In this document: positions 52,563-62,311 of the stretch, in pieces
Numbering within the stretch: position 1 is the first letter of the stretch
Layout of the letters: every line of letters starts with the position of its first letter
Origin: Ralstonia insidiosa
GTDB lineage: Bacteria > Pseudomonadota > Gammaproteobacteria > Burkholderiales > Burkholderiaceae
DNA: 64,000 bases
Assembly: GCF_008801405.1 (NCBI RefSeq)
Contig: NZ_VZPV01000001.1
Span: forward strand, 1,860,001 to 1,924,000
Direction: 5' to 3'
Made by a program: the position numbers and the translations under genes
Notes under the pieces: model-generated
Databases searched by the model: none
Told to the model about the DNA's origin: nothing
The model's input: the letters and a program-made list of their open reading frames with translations, nothing else

Positions 52563-52645
52563 TTCATCCCTTCATGGTTGTGACCCCGGCCCAGCGGGTG
52601 GCTGGGCCAGGGTGAGTCGGACAATCGCGGTGGATTCGCGGGGCC

Positions 52646-53644
52646 TTAAGCCGACAGGAAGGCGAGCAGGTCTGCGTTGACCTGATCGGCGTTGATCACG
52701 CACATGCCGTGCGAGGCGCCCGGATAGATCTTCAGCGTCGCGTGCTTGACCAGCTTGGCCGACAGCTTGGCGGAGTTGTCGATTGGCACGATCTGGTCGT
52801 CATCGCCGTGCAGAATCAGCGTGGGCACGTCGATCTTCTTGAGATCTTCCGTGTAGTCGACTTCCGAGAACTCCTTGATGCACTGGTACTGGCCGTGGAT
52901 GCCACCCGCCATGCCTTGTGCCCAGAATGCGTCGATCGTCCCTTGCGAAATCTTTGCGCCCGGTCGGTTGAAGCCGAAGAACGGCGTGGTCAGATCCTTG
53001 TAGAACTGCGAGCGGTTTTCGGCAACGCCCTTGCGGATGCCATCGAACACTTCGATCGGCAGGCCGTTCGGATAGGCTGCGGTCTTGGCCATGATCGGCG
53101 GCACGGCACCGATCAGCACGGCCTTTGCCACGCGCTTGGTGCCGTGACGGCCAATGTAGTGGGCCACCTCGCCGCCACCGGTCGAGTGGCCGACCAGGGT
53201 TGCACCCTTGATGTTCAGCGTGTCGAGCAGCGTCGCGAGATCGTCGGCATAGGTGTCCATGTTGTTGCCCTTGGACGGCTGGTCAGAGCGGCCATGGCCC
53301 CGGCGATCGTGCGCGATCACGCGGTAGCCGTGCTGCAACAGGAAGAGCATCTGGGAATCCCAGGCATCGGCCGACAGGGGCCAGCCGTGCGAGAACACGA
53401 CCGGGCGGCCGCTGCCCCAGTCCTTGTAGAAGATGCGGGTGCCGTCTTTGGTCGTGACGAAGGACATATTGTGGTCTCCAGAATGTGGGTGCGATGTTTT
53501 GGGGTTGGCCGCTTGGGCTGAACTTGCTGTGCCGGCCACCAGCGCGCCAGCGGCGGCCGCAGCCATCGTGCTCGCGCCTGAGACGAGCAGTTTGCGGCGC
53601 GACAGGTCGTGCGGCGCAGGCAGGGATGTGTCTTGCGTACTCAT
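52646..53644 (-). CDS. Tat-exported alpha/beta hydrolase (non-haem chloroperoxidase-like)
   Basis: 332 residues. A Tat signal (SRRKLLVSG, then an alanine-rich hydrophobic run and a cut near SAQAA) precedes the hydrolase domain, which starts at about M60. Catalytic triad: S154 in VGHSTGGG, D281/D282 in LHGDDDQ and H312 in GASHGM. The family (non-haem chloroperoxidases and related esterases) hydrolyses esters and makes peracids with H2O2. An internal ATG at 53467 gives the 273-residue length usual for the cytoplasmic forms, so both may be made. It lies 84 bp from the amidohydrolase gene. Confidence 0.9.
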   Translation of the reverse strand: MSTQDTSLPAPHDLSRRKLLVSGASTMAAAAAGALVAGTASSAQAANPKTSHPHSGDHNMSFVTTKDGTRIFYKDWGSGRPVVFSHGWPLSADAWDSQMLFLLQHGYRVIAHDRRGHGRSDQPSKGNNMDTYADDLATLLDTLNIKGATLVGHSTGGGEVAHYIGRHGTKRVAKAVLIGAVPPIMAKTAAYPNGLPIEVFDGIRKGVAENRSQFYKDLTTPFFGFNRPGAKISQGTIDAFWAQGMAGGIHGQYQCIKEFSEVDYTEDLKKIDVPTLILHGDDDQIVPIDNSAKLSAKLVKHATLKIYPGASHGMCVINADQVNADLLAFLSA

Positions 53645-53677
53645 GTTTGAAATGGGGCGAGTGTTGTGGGCTGGTGT

Positions 53678-54364
53678 TCAGCGAGCCGGGATCGGTGCAA
53701 GCGACTCGTGTGCGGATGTGGTGCGCTGCGGTGCCTTGTGCACCATCGTGTAGGCGTAGTCCACGCCCATGCCGTAGGCGCCGGAGTGTTCCTTCACCAG
53801 CTGCATCACGGCGTCATACGTGTCGCGGTGCGCCCAGTCACGCTGCCATTCCAGCAGCACCTGCTGCCACGTCACCGGCACCACGCCAGCCTGGACCATG
53901 CGTTGCATGGCGTAGTCGTGCGCCTCTTTGGAGGTGCCGCCCGAGGCGTCGGCCACCATGTAGATCTCGTAGTCGGCATCGTGCATGGCCGACAGCGCGA
54001 AGGTGCAGTTGCACACCTCCGTCCACAGGCCGGCGACGACCACCTTCTTGCGGTTGTTCTTGGCCAGGGCGTCGCGCACCTTCTGGTCGTCCCACGAGTT
54101 CATCGAGGTGCGCTCGAGGGTCGGCTGGCCAGGAAACACATCCAACAGCTCCGGGTACGTGTAACCCGAGAACGACGCGGATTCGACCGTCGTGATGGTC
54201 GTCGGAATGCCGAAGATTTTGGCTGCCTTGGCAAGACCGACGGTGTTGTTCTTCAGGGCTTGTCGGTCCATCGACTGCACGCCGAAGGCCATTTGCGGCT
54301 GGTGGTCGATGAAGATCAGCTGGCTATTGTGCGGTGTCAGAACTTCGAGCTTCGGGTTGCTCAT
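53678..54364 (-). CDS. YcaC-like isochorismatase-family hydrolase (copy 1)
   Basis: 228 residues, the cysteine-hydrolase fold. D19-region FIDHQPQMAFGV supplies the catalytic aspartate and the nucleophilic cysteine is in AGLWTEVCN; VTWQQVLLEWQRDW near the C-terminus is the YcaC-like helix. Isochorismatase-like proteins hydrolyse amides, carbamates or vinyl ethers; YcaC's own substrate is unknown. It is almost the same protein as the one at 63212-63910. It is the first gene of the minus-strand run that also includes the Tat hydrolase, amidohydrolase, DoxX and XapX genes, and is divergent from the FixJ-like regulator (324-bp gap). Confidence 0.88.
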   Translation of the reverse strand: MSNPKLEVLTPHNSQLIFIDHQPQMAFGVQSMDRQALKNNTVGLAKAAKIFGIPTTITTVESASFSGYTYPELLDVFPGQPTLERTSMNSWDDQKVRDALAKNNRKKVVVAGLWTEVCNCTFALSAMHDADYEIYMVADASGGTSKEAHDYAMQRMVQAGVVPVTWQQVLLEWQRDWAHRDTYDAVMQLVKEHSGAYGMGVDYAYTMVHKAPQRTTSAHESLAPIPAR

Positions 54365-54688
54365 CGTGGGTTCCTCTAGAGATGGTGAATTGAGACAGAC
54401 GCAGGCGCACCATTGCGCCCGCGATCGGGGCGCGGTCCTTACACGGTGTCGAACACATGCGGGATGAAGCCTAAGTTCTGCACGACAGGGCCGCCATTGT
54501 TTCTTGGTATGACCCGCCTTACCGGAGGTCTGGTAGCAGCTGTCGGATCGATGGGCCGAAATCGCTGGTGACGTTCATTCACCGCACAGGCAATCAAGAA
54601 ATTCGCACAGCCGTGCAAGACAGCGCTCAGTGACCTGACTACGATGGCGATCAAAAAAGAGCGATAAGGCCATCTTCAGGGAGCCCCC
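54365..54688. promoter_or_regulatory. Divergent region between the YcaC-like gene and the two-component operon
   Basis: This 324-bp gap must hold promoters for the hydrolase run on the minus strand and the response-regulator operon on the plus strand. I find no convincing sigma54 box or long inverted repeat; a GGAG-type site precedes the ATG at 54689. Any binding site for the FixJ-like regulator would be expected here. Confidence 0.35.
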
Positions 54689-55360
54689 ATGACCACCGTA
54701 GCGAACCCTCTCTCGGAGCCACTACCACTGCACGATGCGTTGGTTGTCGTCGTCGACGACGATGCGATGGTCAGAGACGCGCTTGGAAACCTCTTCCGCT
54801 CGGTGGATCGGCGTGCGGTGCTGCTGGAATCAGCAGGTGAGCTGCTCGCGTTCCAGTTTCCGGATGTGCCGTGCTGCCTGGTGCTCGATGTTCGTCTGCG
54901 GGGCCCGAGCGGGCTCGACCTACAGGCGAAGCTGACCCAGATGAATGTGCATGTGCCCATCATTTTCGTGACGGGTTATGGCGACATTCCGATGACGGTG
55001 GCTGCGATGAAGGCCGGCGCCGAGCACTTCTTGGCAAAGCCCTTTCGCGATCAAGACCTGCTTGACGCAGTGGCTGCTGCTCTGGAGAAGGATGCCCTGC
55101 GACGCGCGCATGCCCTGAGAAACAACGCCCTGCGCGATTGCTTCGGTACGCTGACGAAGCGCGAATCGGAGGTCATGACGCTTGCGACTTCGGGTTTGAT
55201 GAATAAGCAGATTGCCGACCGCATGAGCATTAGCGAGGTGACCGTCAAAATCCATCGCGGCCAGGCCATGCGCAAGATGCGTGCGCGTACCTTTGCTGAA
55301 CTGGTACTGATGGCAGAACGTCTTGGACTGAGTCCTGTGGAGCCCTGGGCTCTGGGCTAA
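54689..55360 (+). CDS. FixJ/NarL-type response regulator
   Basis: 223 residues. N-terminal receiver: DDD at 23-25, phospho-acceptor D67 in LVLDVRLRGPSG, T95 and K117 in FLAKPFRD. C-terminal LuxR-type HTH at about 150-210 (TKRESEVMTLATSGLMNKQIADRMSISEVTVKIHRGQAMRKM). Such proteins bind DNA after phosphorylation. The giant kinase gene follows 169 bp downstream on the same strand, so it is the probable partner. The regulator is divergent from the hydrolase run, its most likely target. Confidence 0.9.
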   Translation: MTTVANPLSEPLPLHDALVVVVDDDAMVRDALGNLFRSVDRRAVLLESAGELLAFQFPDVPCCLVLDVRLRGPSGLDLQAKLTQMNVHVPIIFVTGYGDIPMTVAAMKAGAEHFLAKPFRDQDLLDAVAAALEKDALRRAHALRNNALRDCFGTLTKRESEVMTLATSGLMNKQIADRMSISEVTVKIHRGQAMRKMRARTFAELVLMAERLGLSPVEPWALG

Positions 55361-55529
55361 CGCTGGTTTAACGGGCGGCTTGGGCGCCTGCAGCGCGCGT
55401 CGCCACGCACCATCAGTAGGTTCCATTGCTGTCGCGGCGACTCCGAGAAAGGCGAGGGCCGTTGGCTGCGGATTGCCTGTGGCGCCGCTGGTCCGAAAGC
55501 AGTGACCGATTTAAGAGCCAGGCACGCAG

Positions 55530-58500
55530 ATGAATGCACTATTCCTACTCGGTGCCGAGAAGGGTACGAGGTTTGAGATTCAGTGGGAGGATGGCGAATG
55601 CATCCTCGCCAGGGGAGCACGTGTCACTCCAGACGGCCGACAGGAAGCGGTGTTGGCGGTTTGGTCTGCCGCAGAGCGCCCGACGCCGTTGAGCCTCGCC
55701 CGCCTTGCGCATGAATATGATCTAAGGGGCCAGTTGGAAGCACCTTGGGCATTGCGCCCCCTGGAGCTTGTTCAGGAGCGCGGTCGGACCGTGCTGCTGC
55801 TGGAAGACCCGGGCGGCAAGTCGCTCGCCAGCGTCGTTGGCGCAGCCATGGATGTGGGGCGCTTCTTGCGGTTGGCCGTCAGCATCGCCGGGGCGCTGAG
55901 CCAAGTGCACCGACGTGGCCTGGTTCACAAAGATATCAAGCCCGCTCACATCTGGGTGAATGGTGCCCTCGATGTGGCACGGCTCAGCGGATTCGGCCTC
56001 GCGTCTCGCTTGCCGCGTGAGCGGCAGGTGCTCGCGCCACCCGAAGAAATTGCCGGCACGCTGGCCTACATGGCGCCCGAACAGACCGGGCGCATGAATC
56101 GTTCGATCGACGTGCGTAGCGATCTGTACTCGCTCGGCGTCACGTTCTATCAGATGCTCACGGGTGTGCTGCCGTTCACAGCCCGTGATCCGATGGACTG
56201 GGTGCATTGTCACCTTGCGCGACAGCCGGTGCCCCCCGCTGTGAGGGTGCCCACCAATCCTGCAGTGCTCTCTGATCTGGTGATGAAGCTGCTGGCCAAG
56301 ACGGCCGAAGAGCGCTACCAGACGGCAGCTGGGCTCGAAGCCGACCTGCGGTGCTGCTTGGCAGCGTGGGAACGCGAAGAATGGATAGCCCCATTCCCGC
56401 TTGGCGAGCAAGACCGGCCAGACCGGCTGCTCACGCCGGAGCGCCTTTACGGGCGCGAGCGCGAGATCGAAATCCTGCTCACAACGTTCGATCGGGTTGT
56501 CACTGAAGGCACGCAGGAGTTCGTGCTGGTCTCGGGCCACTCGGGCATCGGCAAAACCTCGGTGGTGCATGAGTTGCAGCGTGTCCTGGTGCCGGCGCGC
56601 GGCCTGTTCGCATCCGGCAAGTTCGATCAGTACAAGCGCGATATCCCCTATGCCACGCTCGTCCAGGTTTTCCAGGTCTTGATTCGTGCTTTGCTGGGCA
56701 AGAGCGAAGTTGAGCTTGCACCGTGGCGCGTCGCGCTGGCGGAGGCGCTGGACCTGAACGCTGGACTCATGGTGCCGTTGATTCCGGAACTTGAGCTCAT
56801 TCTCGGCCCGCAGCCGCCGGTTTCCGAGCTACCGCCGAGGGACGCACAACACCGGTTTCAACTGGTGTTTCGTCGTCTACTCGGTGTCTTTGCGCAGGCG
56901 GATCATCCGCTGGTGCTGTTTCTCGATGACCTGCAGTGGATGGATGCGGCAACGCTGAAGTTGGTGGAGCATCTGGCGACGCATCCGGAAGTGCGCCATC
57001 TGCTGCTCATCGGCGCCTATCGCAACAACGAAGTCAAGCCTGGGCACCCGTTGCTGCAGCGATTGAAGACAATCCGCCAGTCTGGCGCGCGCGTACACGA
57101 AATCGTGCTGAGCAGCCTTGAAAGCGACGACATTGGCCGGCTCGTTGCTGATGCATTGCACTGCGCACCGTCACAGGTCGCGCCCTTGGCCGGCTTGGTA
57201 CAGGAAAAGACGGCCGGCAATCCCTTCTTCGCCATCCAGTTCCTGGCTGCGTTGGGGGAGGAGGGGCTGCTTGCATTCGATCAGCGCACTGGTTGGTCTT
57301 GGAATCCCGAGCAGATCCAGGCCAAGGGTTTCACTGACAATGTGGCGGACCTTATGCTGGGCAAATTGGGGCGTCTGCCACTGCAGACCCAGAGTGCCCT
57401 GCAGCAACTGGCTTGCTTGGGCAATCAGGCTGCGATCCCCATCTTGTCGATCGCCTTGGGGAGAAGTGAGGCCGCACTGGAAGAGGTGTTTTGGGAGGCG
57501 GTTCGAGCCGGACTCGTTCTGCGCTCGGAGGGTGCCTATGGATTTCTCCACGACCGCGTGCAGGAGGCAGCTTACGCGTTGATCCCAGAAGGCATGCGGC
57601 CGGGCGTGCACTTAGCAATCGGACGACGGTTCGCCGCAGGCTTATCCCCGGAATTGATGGCGGACAACGTTTTCGAGATTGTTGGTCAATTCAACCGTGG
57701 CGCGGCTTTGATCGACACGGCCGAGGAGCGGTATAGGCTGGCCGAATTGAACTTGCTCGCAGGCCAGCGTGCCAGGGCAGCGACAGCGTACGCGTCGGCG
57801 CTCACCTATCTCACCGCAAGCGCGGCGGTCTTGCCGGACGGCGCCCGCCAGCGCTGGCCTGAGTTCGCTTTCGCGTTGGATCTATGTCGAGCGGAATGCG
57901 AGTTCCTGACTGGCGCATCATCTGCAGCAGATGCGCGTTTGGCGGATTTGGCGCCACGTGCCGCGAGTCTTCCGGATTTGGCCGCTGTCACTCAGATGAG
58001 GCTGGAGCTCTTCATGGCCCTTGGCCAGCGCGATCGCGCCGTCGAGGTGGGCTTGGAGTACCTGCGCATGGCAGGTGTCGAGTGGTCGGCTGAGCCGACG
58101 AAAGAAGAGGTCCGGCGTGAGTACGGCCAACTGTGGCGGCGACTCGGTGACCGACCGATCGAAGCGCTGCTTACGCTCCCGGAGATGGTTGACCCGGTGG
58201 CGTGTGGAACGATGGACGTCCTCACCGGGTTCATGCAACCGGCCTGGTATTCGAGCGAGAATCTGCGCGCGCTTGTCATCTGCCGGATGGTCAACCTTAG
58301 CCTTGAGCACGGCAATAGCGATGCGTCGTGCCTTGGCTATGTCTGGCTGGGCATGATTCTGCCGCCCGAGTTTGGCGAATATGCGCTCGGATACCGCTTC
58401 GGTCAGCTTGGTTTGAACCTGGCGCAGCGATGCACGCGCGACCGCTTCAAAGCGCGCGTCTACCAGGTTTTCGGCGGCTACGTGATGCCATGGGCGCGCC

Positions 58501-61097
58501 CCATCCGCACCGCCCGCAGTCTAGTTCAACATGCCTTCGAGGTCGTCAACAGGTTTGGCGATCTTACCTACGCATCATTCGCTCGCAGCAACAACCTGAT
58601 TGCCCATCTGCTCGCGAGTGGGGAGTCTCTGGCAGAAGTCGAGCGCACGGCTGACAGTGCGATCGATTTCGCGATGCAGGCGCGGTTTGGCTTGGTTGTC
58701 GACCAAGTGACCCCACAGCGGCAACTGGCGCGAACGCTGCGTGGTCTAACCCCGATCCTCGGTTGTTTCGACGACGCCGGTTTTGACGAGACCCGGTTCG
58801 AGCAGCACATGGAGGAGACCTCGGGTTGCACGCTACCCAGATGCTGGTACTGGATTCGCAAACTGCAGGCGCGTGTTCTCGCCGGTGACCACGCTGCCGC
58901 CCTTATCGCTGCGGAAAAGGCGCAACCGCTTCTCTGGACATCGCCGTCGTTCTTCGAGCAAGCGGAATACCATTTCTATGCCGCGCTCGCACGGGCCGCG
59001 GCGTTCGACGCTACTGTTGCGGAGGAACAAGCCTTCAATGTGGAGGCCCTGGCAACCCATTACCGACAGCTCCAGATTTGGGCGGAGCATTGCCCGGAGA
59101 ACTTTGAGAACCGGGCTGCGTTGGTGGGAGCCGAGATCGCGCGCATTGACGGGCGTGAGACTGATGCCATGCGCCTCTACGAGCTCGCCATCAGTTCTGC
59201 GCGCGACAACGACTTCGTCCATAACCAAGCGCTTGCCAACGAGTTGGCCGCACGGTTCTATGCTCGGCGCGGTTTTGACAAGATTGCTCGCGTGTACCTG
59301 CAGGATGCGCGACACGGTTATCTTCGCTGGGGTGCGGACGGCAAGGTACAGCAACTCGATGCGCTGTATCCGCATCTTGGTGAGGAAGTACGGACGGCCG
59401 CGCCGACTGCCACGATTGGCGCGTCGGTCGAACACCTGGACCTTGCTACGGTGATCAGCATGTCGCAAGTGGTGTCAGGCGAGATCATCTTGGATAAGCT
59501 GCTTGACACGCTGATGCGCACCGCAATTGAACAGGCTGGTGCGCAACGGGGCGTGTTGGTGCTGCTTCGCGGCGATGAGCCGCGTATTGCGGCGGAGGCA
59601 AGGACGCAGGGCGATGCGGTCAGTGTTCAGTTACACGACGAAGCCATGGCGGCAAGTGCGTTGCCGACATCGATTGTCCACTACGTCCTGCGAACTCGCG
59701 AGAATGTCGTCCTGAGCAATGCAGTGACTGAGGCGCCGTTTTCTGGCGATTCCTATATCCGGCAGCACAACGCACGTTCGATTCTGTGCCTGCCGTTGCT
59801 GACCCAAGCCAAACTGATCGGGGTGCTCTACCTTGAGAACGAGCTGGCCGCCAGTGTATTTGCCCCCAGACGGATCGTGGTGGTGAAGCTGCTCGCCTCG
59901 CAAGCAGCCATCGCGCTGGAGAATAATCGTTTGTACCGTGACCTCGATCAGCGTGAAGCGAGGATTCGGCGCTTGGTCGAAGCCAACATCATCGGTATCT
60001 GCATATGGCACATCGACGGCCGGATTCTCGACGCGAACAACGCGTTTCTTCGCATGCTGGGCTATGAGCGGGAAGATATTCTCACCGGTCGTCTGCTTTG
60101 GACCGAGCTGACGCCGTCGGAGTGGTGGGGGCAGGATTCGCGGTTGGTGCAAGAATTTAAACGGACCAAGAGCCTGCCGCCGTTCGAAAAGGAGTACTTC
60201 TGCAAGGACGGCAGTCGAGTACCCGTACTGGTCGGGTGCGCAAGTTTTGAGGATACCGAGGCCCAGGGGGTCTCCTTCGTGCTTGACCTGACCGAGCGGA
60301 AAAACGCCGAGGACGCGCTACAACGCGCACGGGCCGAATTGGCACAGGTGACACGTGTCACCTCCTTGAGTGCGCTGACCGCTTCGATCGCGCATGAGGT
60401 CAATCAGCCGCTGGCGGCGATTGTCACCAACGCCAATGCGGCTGTGCGCTGGCTGGCCCGCCAGCCGCCCGACATCGCCGAGGCGCGGGAGAGAGTGCGG
60501 CGCATTGTTGAGGATGGGCACCGGGCAGGTGCCGTGATTGCCGGTGTCCGGGCACTGTTCAAGAAGTCCGCTTCAGTTACGGCGCGGCTCGACCTGAACG
60601 ATCTGATCCAAGACACCACCTCCCTCATCCAAGGAGAGCTTCTCCGCCACCAAATCTTGCTGCGGACGCTGCTTGCGAATGACCTCCCGGCCGTGGTTGG
60701 TGACCGAGTGCAGTTACAGCAAGTGCTACTGAACCTGATGATGAATGGCATTGAGGCGATGAGGGAGCTGCGTGAGCGACCACGAGAGCTGCTGATCCGA
60801 TCGACGCTCGATGCATCCGGAAGCTTGCTGGTCGCCGTGCAAGATGCGGGTACCGGGTTGGACCCGCAGACTGCCGAGCGGGTATTCGAAGCGTTCTACA
60901 CAACAAAGGAAGAGGGCCTCGGTATGGGCTTGGCAATATGTCGGCTCATTGTTGAAGCGCACGGAGGCCAGCTATGGGCAGATGTGAACGCATCCCGAGG
61001 CGCCGTGTTCCAGTTCACCTTGCCGATCAGTCAGGATGCGTGGCCTCTGCCTCCTGGGCCAGAGCCGATCAGCGTTGATACCGCAAAACCAATATGA
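55530..61097 (+). CDS. Giant fusion: degenerate Ser/Thr kinase, predicted ATPase, GAF, PAS, histidine kinase
   Basis: 1855 residues without membrane helices. Order: Ser/Thr-kinase-like domain (about 1-285), AAA/STAND-type ATPase with Walker A GHSGIGKT (336-343) and Walker B LVLFLDDLQWMD (about 459-470), a long helical repeat region (about 650-1270), GAF (about 1300-1475), PAS (about 1475-1600), HisKA with H1622 in SIAHEVNQPL and HATPase (about 1710-1845). This matches the trifunctional kinase/ATPase/sensor kinase family. The kinase part is degenerate: HKDIKPAH (133-140) has H instead of the metal-binding N, DFG reads GFG (154-156), and no VAIK lysine or glycine loop is seen. Histidine-kinase motifs are intact. 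The partner regulator is encoded just upstream. Confidence 0.9.
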   Translation: MNALFLLGAEKGTRFEIQWEDGECILARGARVTPDGRQEAVLAVWSAAERPTPLSLARLAHEYDLRGQLEAPWALRPLELVQERGRTVLLLEDPGGKSLASVVGAAMDVGRFLRLAVSIAGALSQVHRRGLVHKDIKPAHIWVNGALDVARLSGFGLASRLPRERQVLAPPEEIAGTLAYMAPEQTGRMNRSIDVRSDLYSLGVTFYQMLTGVLPFTARDPMDWVHCHLARQPVPPAVRVPTNPAVLSDLVMKLLAKTAEERYQTAAGLEADLRCCLAAWEREEWIAPFPLGEQDRPDRLLTPERLYGREREIEILLTTFDRVVTEGTQEFVLVSGHSGIGKTSVVHELQRVLVPARGLFASGKFDQYKRDIPYATLVQVFQVLIRALLGKSEVELAPWRVALAEALDLNAGLMVPLIPELELILGPQPPVSELPPRDAQHRFQLVFRRLLGVFAQADHPLVLFLDDLQWMDAATLKLVEHLATHPEVRHLLLIGAYRNNEVKPGHPLLQRLKTIRQSGARVHEIVLSSLESDDIGRLVADALHCAPSQVAPLAGLVQEKTAGNPFFAIQFLAALGEEGLLAFDQRTGWSWNPEQIQAKGFTDNVADLMLGKLGRLPLQTQSALQQLACLGNQAAIPILSIALGRSEAALEEVFWEAVRAGLVLRSEGAYGFLHDRVQEAAYALIPEGMRPGVHLAIGRRFAAGLSPELMADNVFEIVGQFNRGAALIDTAEERYRLAELNLLAGQRARAATAYASALTYLTASAAVLPDGARQRWPEFAFALDLCRAECEFLTGASSAADARLADLAPRAASLPDLAAVTQMRLELFMALGQRDRAVEVGLEYLRMAGVEWSAEPTKEEVRREYGQLWRRLGDRPIEALLTLPEMVDPVACGTMDVLTGFMQPAWYSSENLRALVICRMVNLSLEHGNSDASCLGYVWLGMILPPEFGEYALGYRFGQLGLNLAQRCTRDRFKARVYQVFGGYVMPWARPIRTARSLVQHAFEVVNRFGDLTYASFARSNNLIAHLLASGESLAEVERTADSAIDFAMQARFGLVVDQVTPQRQLARTLRGLTPILGCFDDAGFDETRFEQHMEETSGCTLPRCWYWIRKLQARVLAGDHAAALIAAEKAQPLLWTSPSFFEQAEYHFYAALARAAAFDATVAEEQAFNVEALATHYRQLQIWAEHCPENFENRAALVGAEIARIDGRETDAMRLYELAISSARDNDFVHNQALANELAARFYARRGFDKIARVYLQDARHGYLRWGADGKVQQLDALYPHLGEEVRTAAPTATIGASVEHLDLATVISMSQVVSGEIILDKLLDTLMRTAIEQAGAQRGVLVLLRGDEPRIAAEARTQGDAVSVQLHDEAMAASALPTSIVHYVLRTRENVVLSNAVTEAPFSGDSYIRQHNARSILCLPLLTQAKLIGVLYLENELAASVFAPRRIVVVKLLASQAAIALENNRLYRDLDQREARIRRLVEANIIGICIWHIDGRILDANNAFLRMLGYEREDILTGRLLWTELTPSEWWGQDSRLVQEFKRTKSLPPFEKEYFCKDGSRVPVLVGCASFEDTEAQGVSFVLDLTERKNAEDALQRARAELAQVTRVTSLSALTASIAHEVNQPLAAIVTNANAAVRWLARQPPDIAEARERVRRIVEDGHRAGAVIAGVRALFKKSASVTARLDLNDLIQDTTSLIQGELLRHQILLRTLLANDLPAVVGDRVQLQQVLLNLMMNGIEAMRELRERPRELLIRSTLDASGSLLVAVQDAGTGLDPQTAERVFEAFYTTKEEGLGMGLAICRLIVEAHGGQLWADVNASRGAVFQFTLPISQDAWPLPPGPEPISVDTAKPI

Positions 61098-61498
61098 AAA
61101 TGCAAGCCTCCCACATCGTTTCTGAACACTGCACGCGCGTCCGCACTGCCTTACTCAATCTGCACAGGGTGTTGGTTGATATCGAGCGTCGAGACTATGA
61201 AAAGGTGCACGGCCGCCAGTCAGCGGGAGAATTCCTTCAGGTGATGGCCTATGATGAATCGATGCAGTGGCTTGAGCCGCTGAGCCGCCTGATTGTCATG
61301 CTCGACGAAGCGCTGGATGAAAAAAGCACGATTGATGTGGCGCCGCATGTCGTGGCGGCAAGGGCGCTTGAATTGCTGAAGCTGGATCGCGAACGCACCG
61401 ACAGCTTCACGTCTCGCTATCTGCATCATTTCGATCGCTCTGCCGATTTGGCCGTCGAGCACGCTGCGCTAGTACAACTACTTAATACCGTGGTGTGA
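61094..61498 (+). CDS. Hypothetical helical protein co-translated with the giant kinase
   Basis: 134 residues, rich in charged and leucine residues and likely all-helical; no signal peptide, membrane helix or known motif. It starts within the last codons of the fusion kinase (ATGA overlap), so it is made in step with it and could be a binding partner. The segment AYDESMQWLEPLSRLIVMLDEALDE is suited to coiled-coil contact. I do not recognise the family. Confidence 0.7.
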   Translation: MKMQASHIVSEHCTRVRTALLNLHRVLVDIERRDYEKVHGRQSAGEFLQVMAYDESMQWLEPLSRLIVMLDEALDEKSTIDVAPHVVAARALELLKLDRERTDSFTSRYLHHFDRSADLAVEHAALVQLLNTVV

Positions 61499-61633
61499 CG
61501 AGGGTGCACCTAGGTCGGGTTTCACGATCGTAGTACGGCAACCATACTGCGCGGAGATTGCCCCGCGTTAGCTGGCCGCAGGCTGGTGTTCCACCGCAAG
61601 GTCTATTGCGTAACCTTTACCGACTGGGAGCCG

Positions 61634-62200
61634 ATGAGCTCGACCACCATCAATCCACAGAGCATTGTTACGAGCGTCATCGTTCACGAAGTCGCGCCCG
61701 ATGCTGTCCAAGAATACGAAGCCTGGCTTGCGGACATTCGTGTCGCCTGCGAAGCGTTTCCCGGCTATCTCAGCACCGACGTGATCCGTCCGGTCAGCCC
61801 CAGCCGGGAGTACGCGACGATTCTCCGTTTTGCCGATTTCGAGAGCCTCAGCGCGTGGATGGAGTCTGATGTCCGCCACCGTTTTATCGAACGGATGCAA
61901 TCGTCGCTGCAGCGGGGTGATCGCTATGAAATCAAGACCGGCCTCGATTTCTGGTTCACACCGAAAAGCACGCCGGTTAAGGTGCCGACCGCTTGGAAGC
62001 AATGGCTGGTTACGTGGAGCGCGATCTTTCCGCTCAGCATCGTCGTGCCATGGGTCGTTGTCCCGGTACTCTCGCACCTGGGCTTGGCGCACGATTCGAT
62101 CATCCACAAGGCTGCTGTGACTGCAGGGATCGTGTTCCTGATGGTCTACGTGGTGATGCCGCGCTATACGCGGCTGGTGGCGTCGTGGTTGTTCAGGTGA
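61634..62200 (+). CDS. Antibiotic-biosynthesis-monooxygenase-like (ABM) domain membrane protein
   Basis: 188 residues. The first about 100 form an ABM/dimeric alpha-beta-barrel domain (VTSVIVHEVAPDAVQEYEAWLADIRVACEAFPGYLSTDVIRP), the rest two membrane helices near 125-147 and 158-178. ABM domains without an enzyme context bind small compounds or haem-like groups; fusion to membrane helices has been annotated as a hypothetical membrane protein. ATG 61634 has GGGAG ahead; the longer frame from 61586 has a non-conserved leader. It is on the same strand as the kinase operon after a 135-bp gap. Confidence 0.78.
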   Translation: MSSTTINPQSIVTSVIVHEVAPDAVQEYEAWLADIRVACEAFPGYLSTDVIRPVSPSREYATILRFADFESLSAWMESDVRHRFIERMQSSLQRGDRYEIKTGLDFWFTPKSTPVKVPTAWKQWLVTWSAIFPLSIVVPWVVVPVLSHLGLAHDSIIHKAAVTAGIVFLMVYVVMPRYTRLVASWLFR

Positions 62201-62246
62201 GGATCGGGTGAGCCGTCGAATTCGATTCGATGGAGCTTGATCATCA

Positions 62247-62276
62247 GAAAGCCGGGCCGCCATCGGGGTGCCCGGC
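62247..62276. terminator. Hairpin between the ABM gene and the YcaC-like gene
   Basis: GCCGGGC (62251-62257), 12-base loop, GCCCGGC (62270-62276): a perfect 7-bp stem between convergent genes. An A-run on the left (AAA) gives a short T-run for the minus strand, so it may work in both directions. Confidence 0.5.
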
Positions 62277-62311
62277 GTGTCGTCAGCTTCAATGACGCGA
62301 GGACGGCTTGC

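Noticed and set aside
54365..54688. Sigma54 promoter ahead of the two-component genes
   Set aside because: No GG-N10-GC pair with suitable flanking bases was found at a sensible distance from either start.
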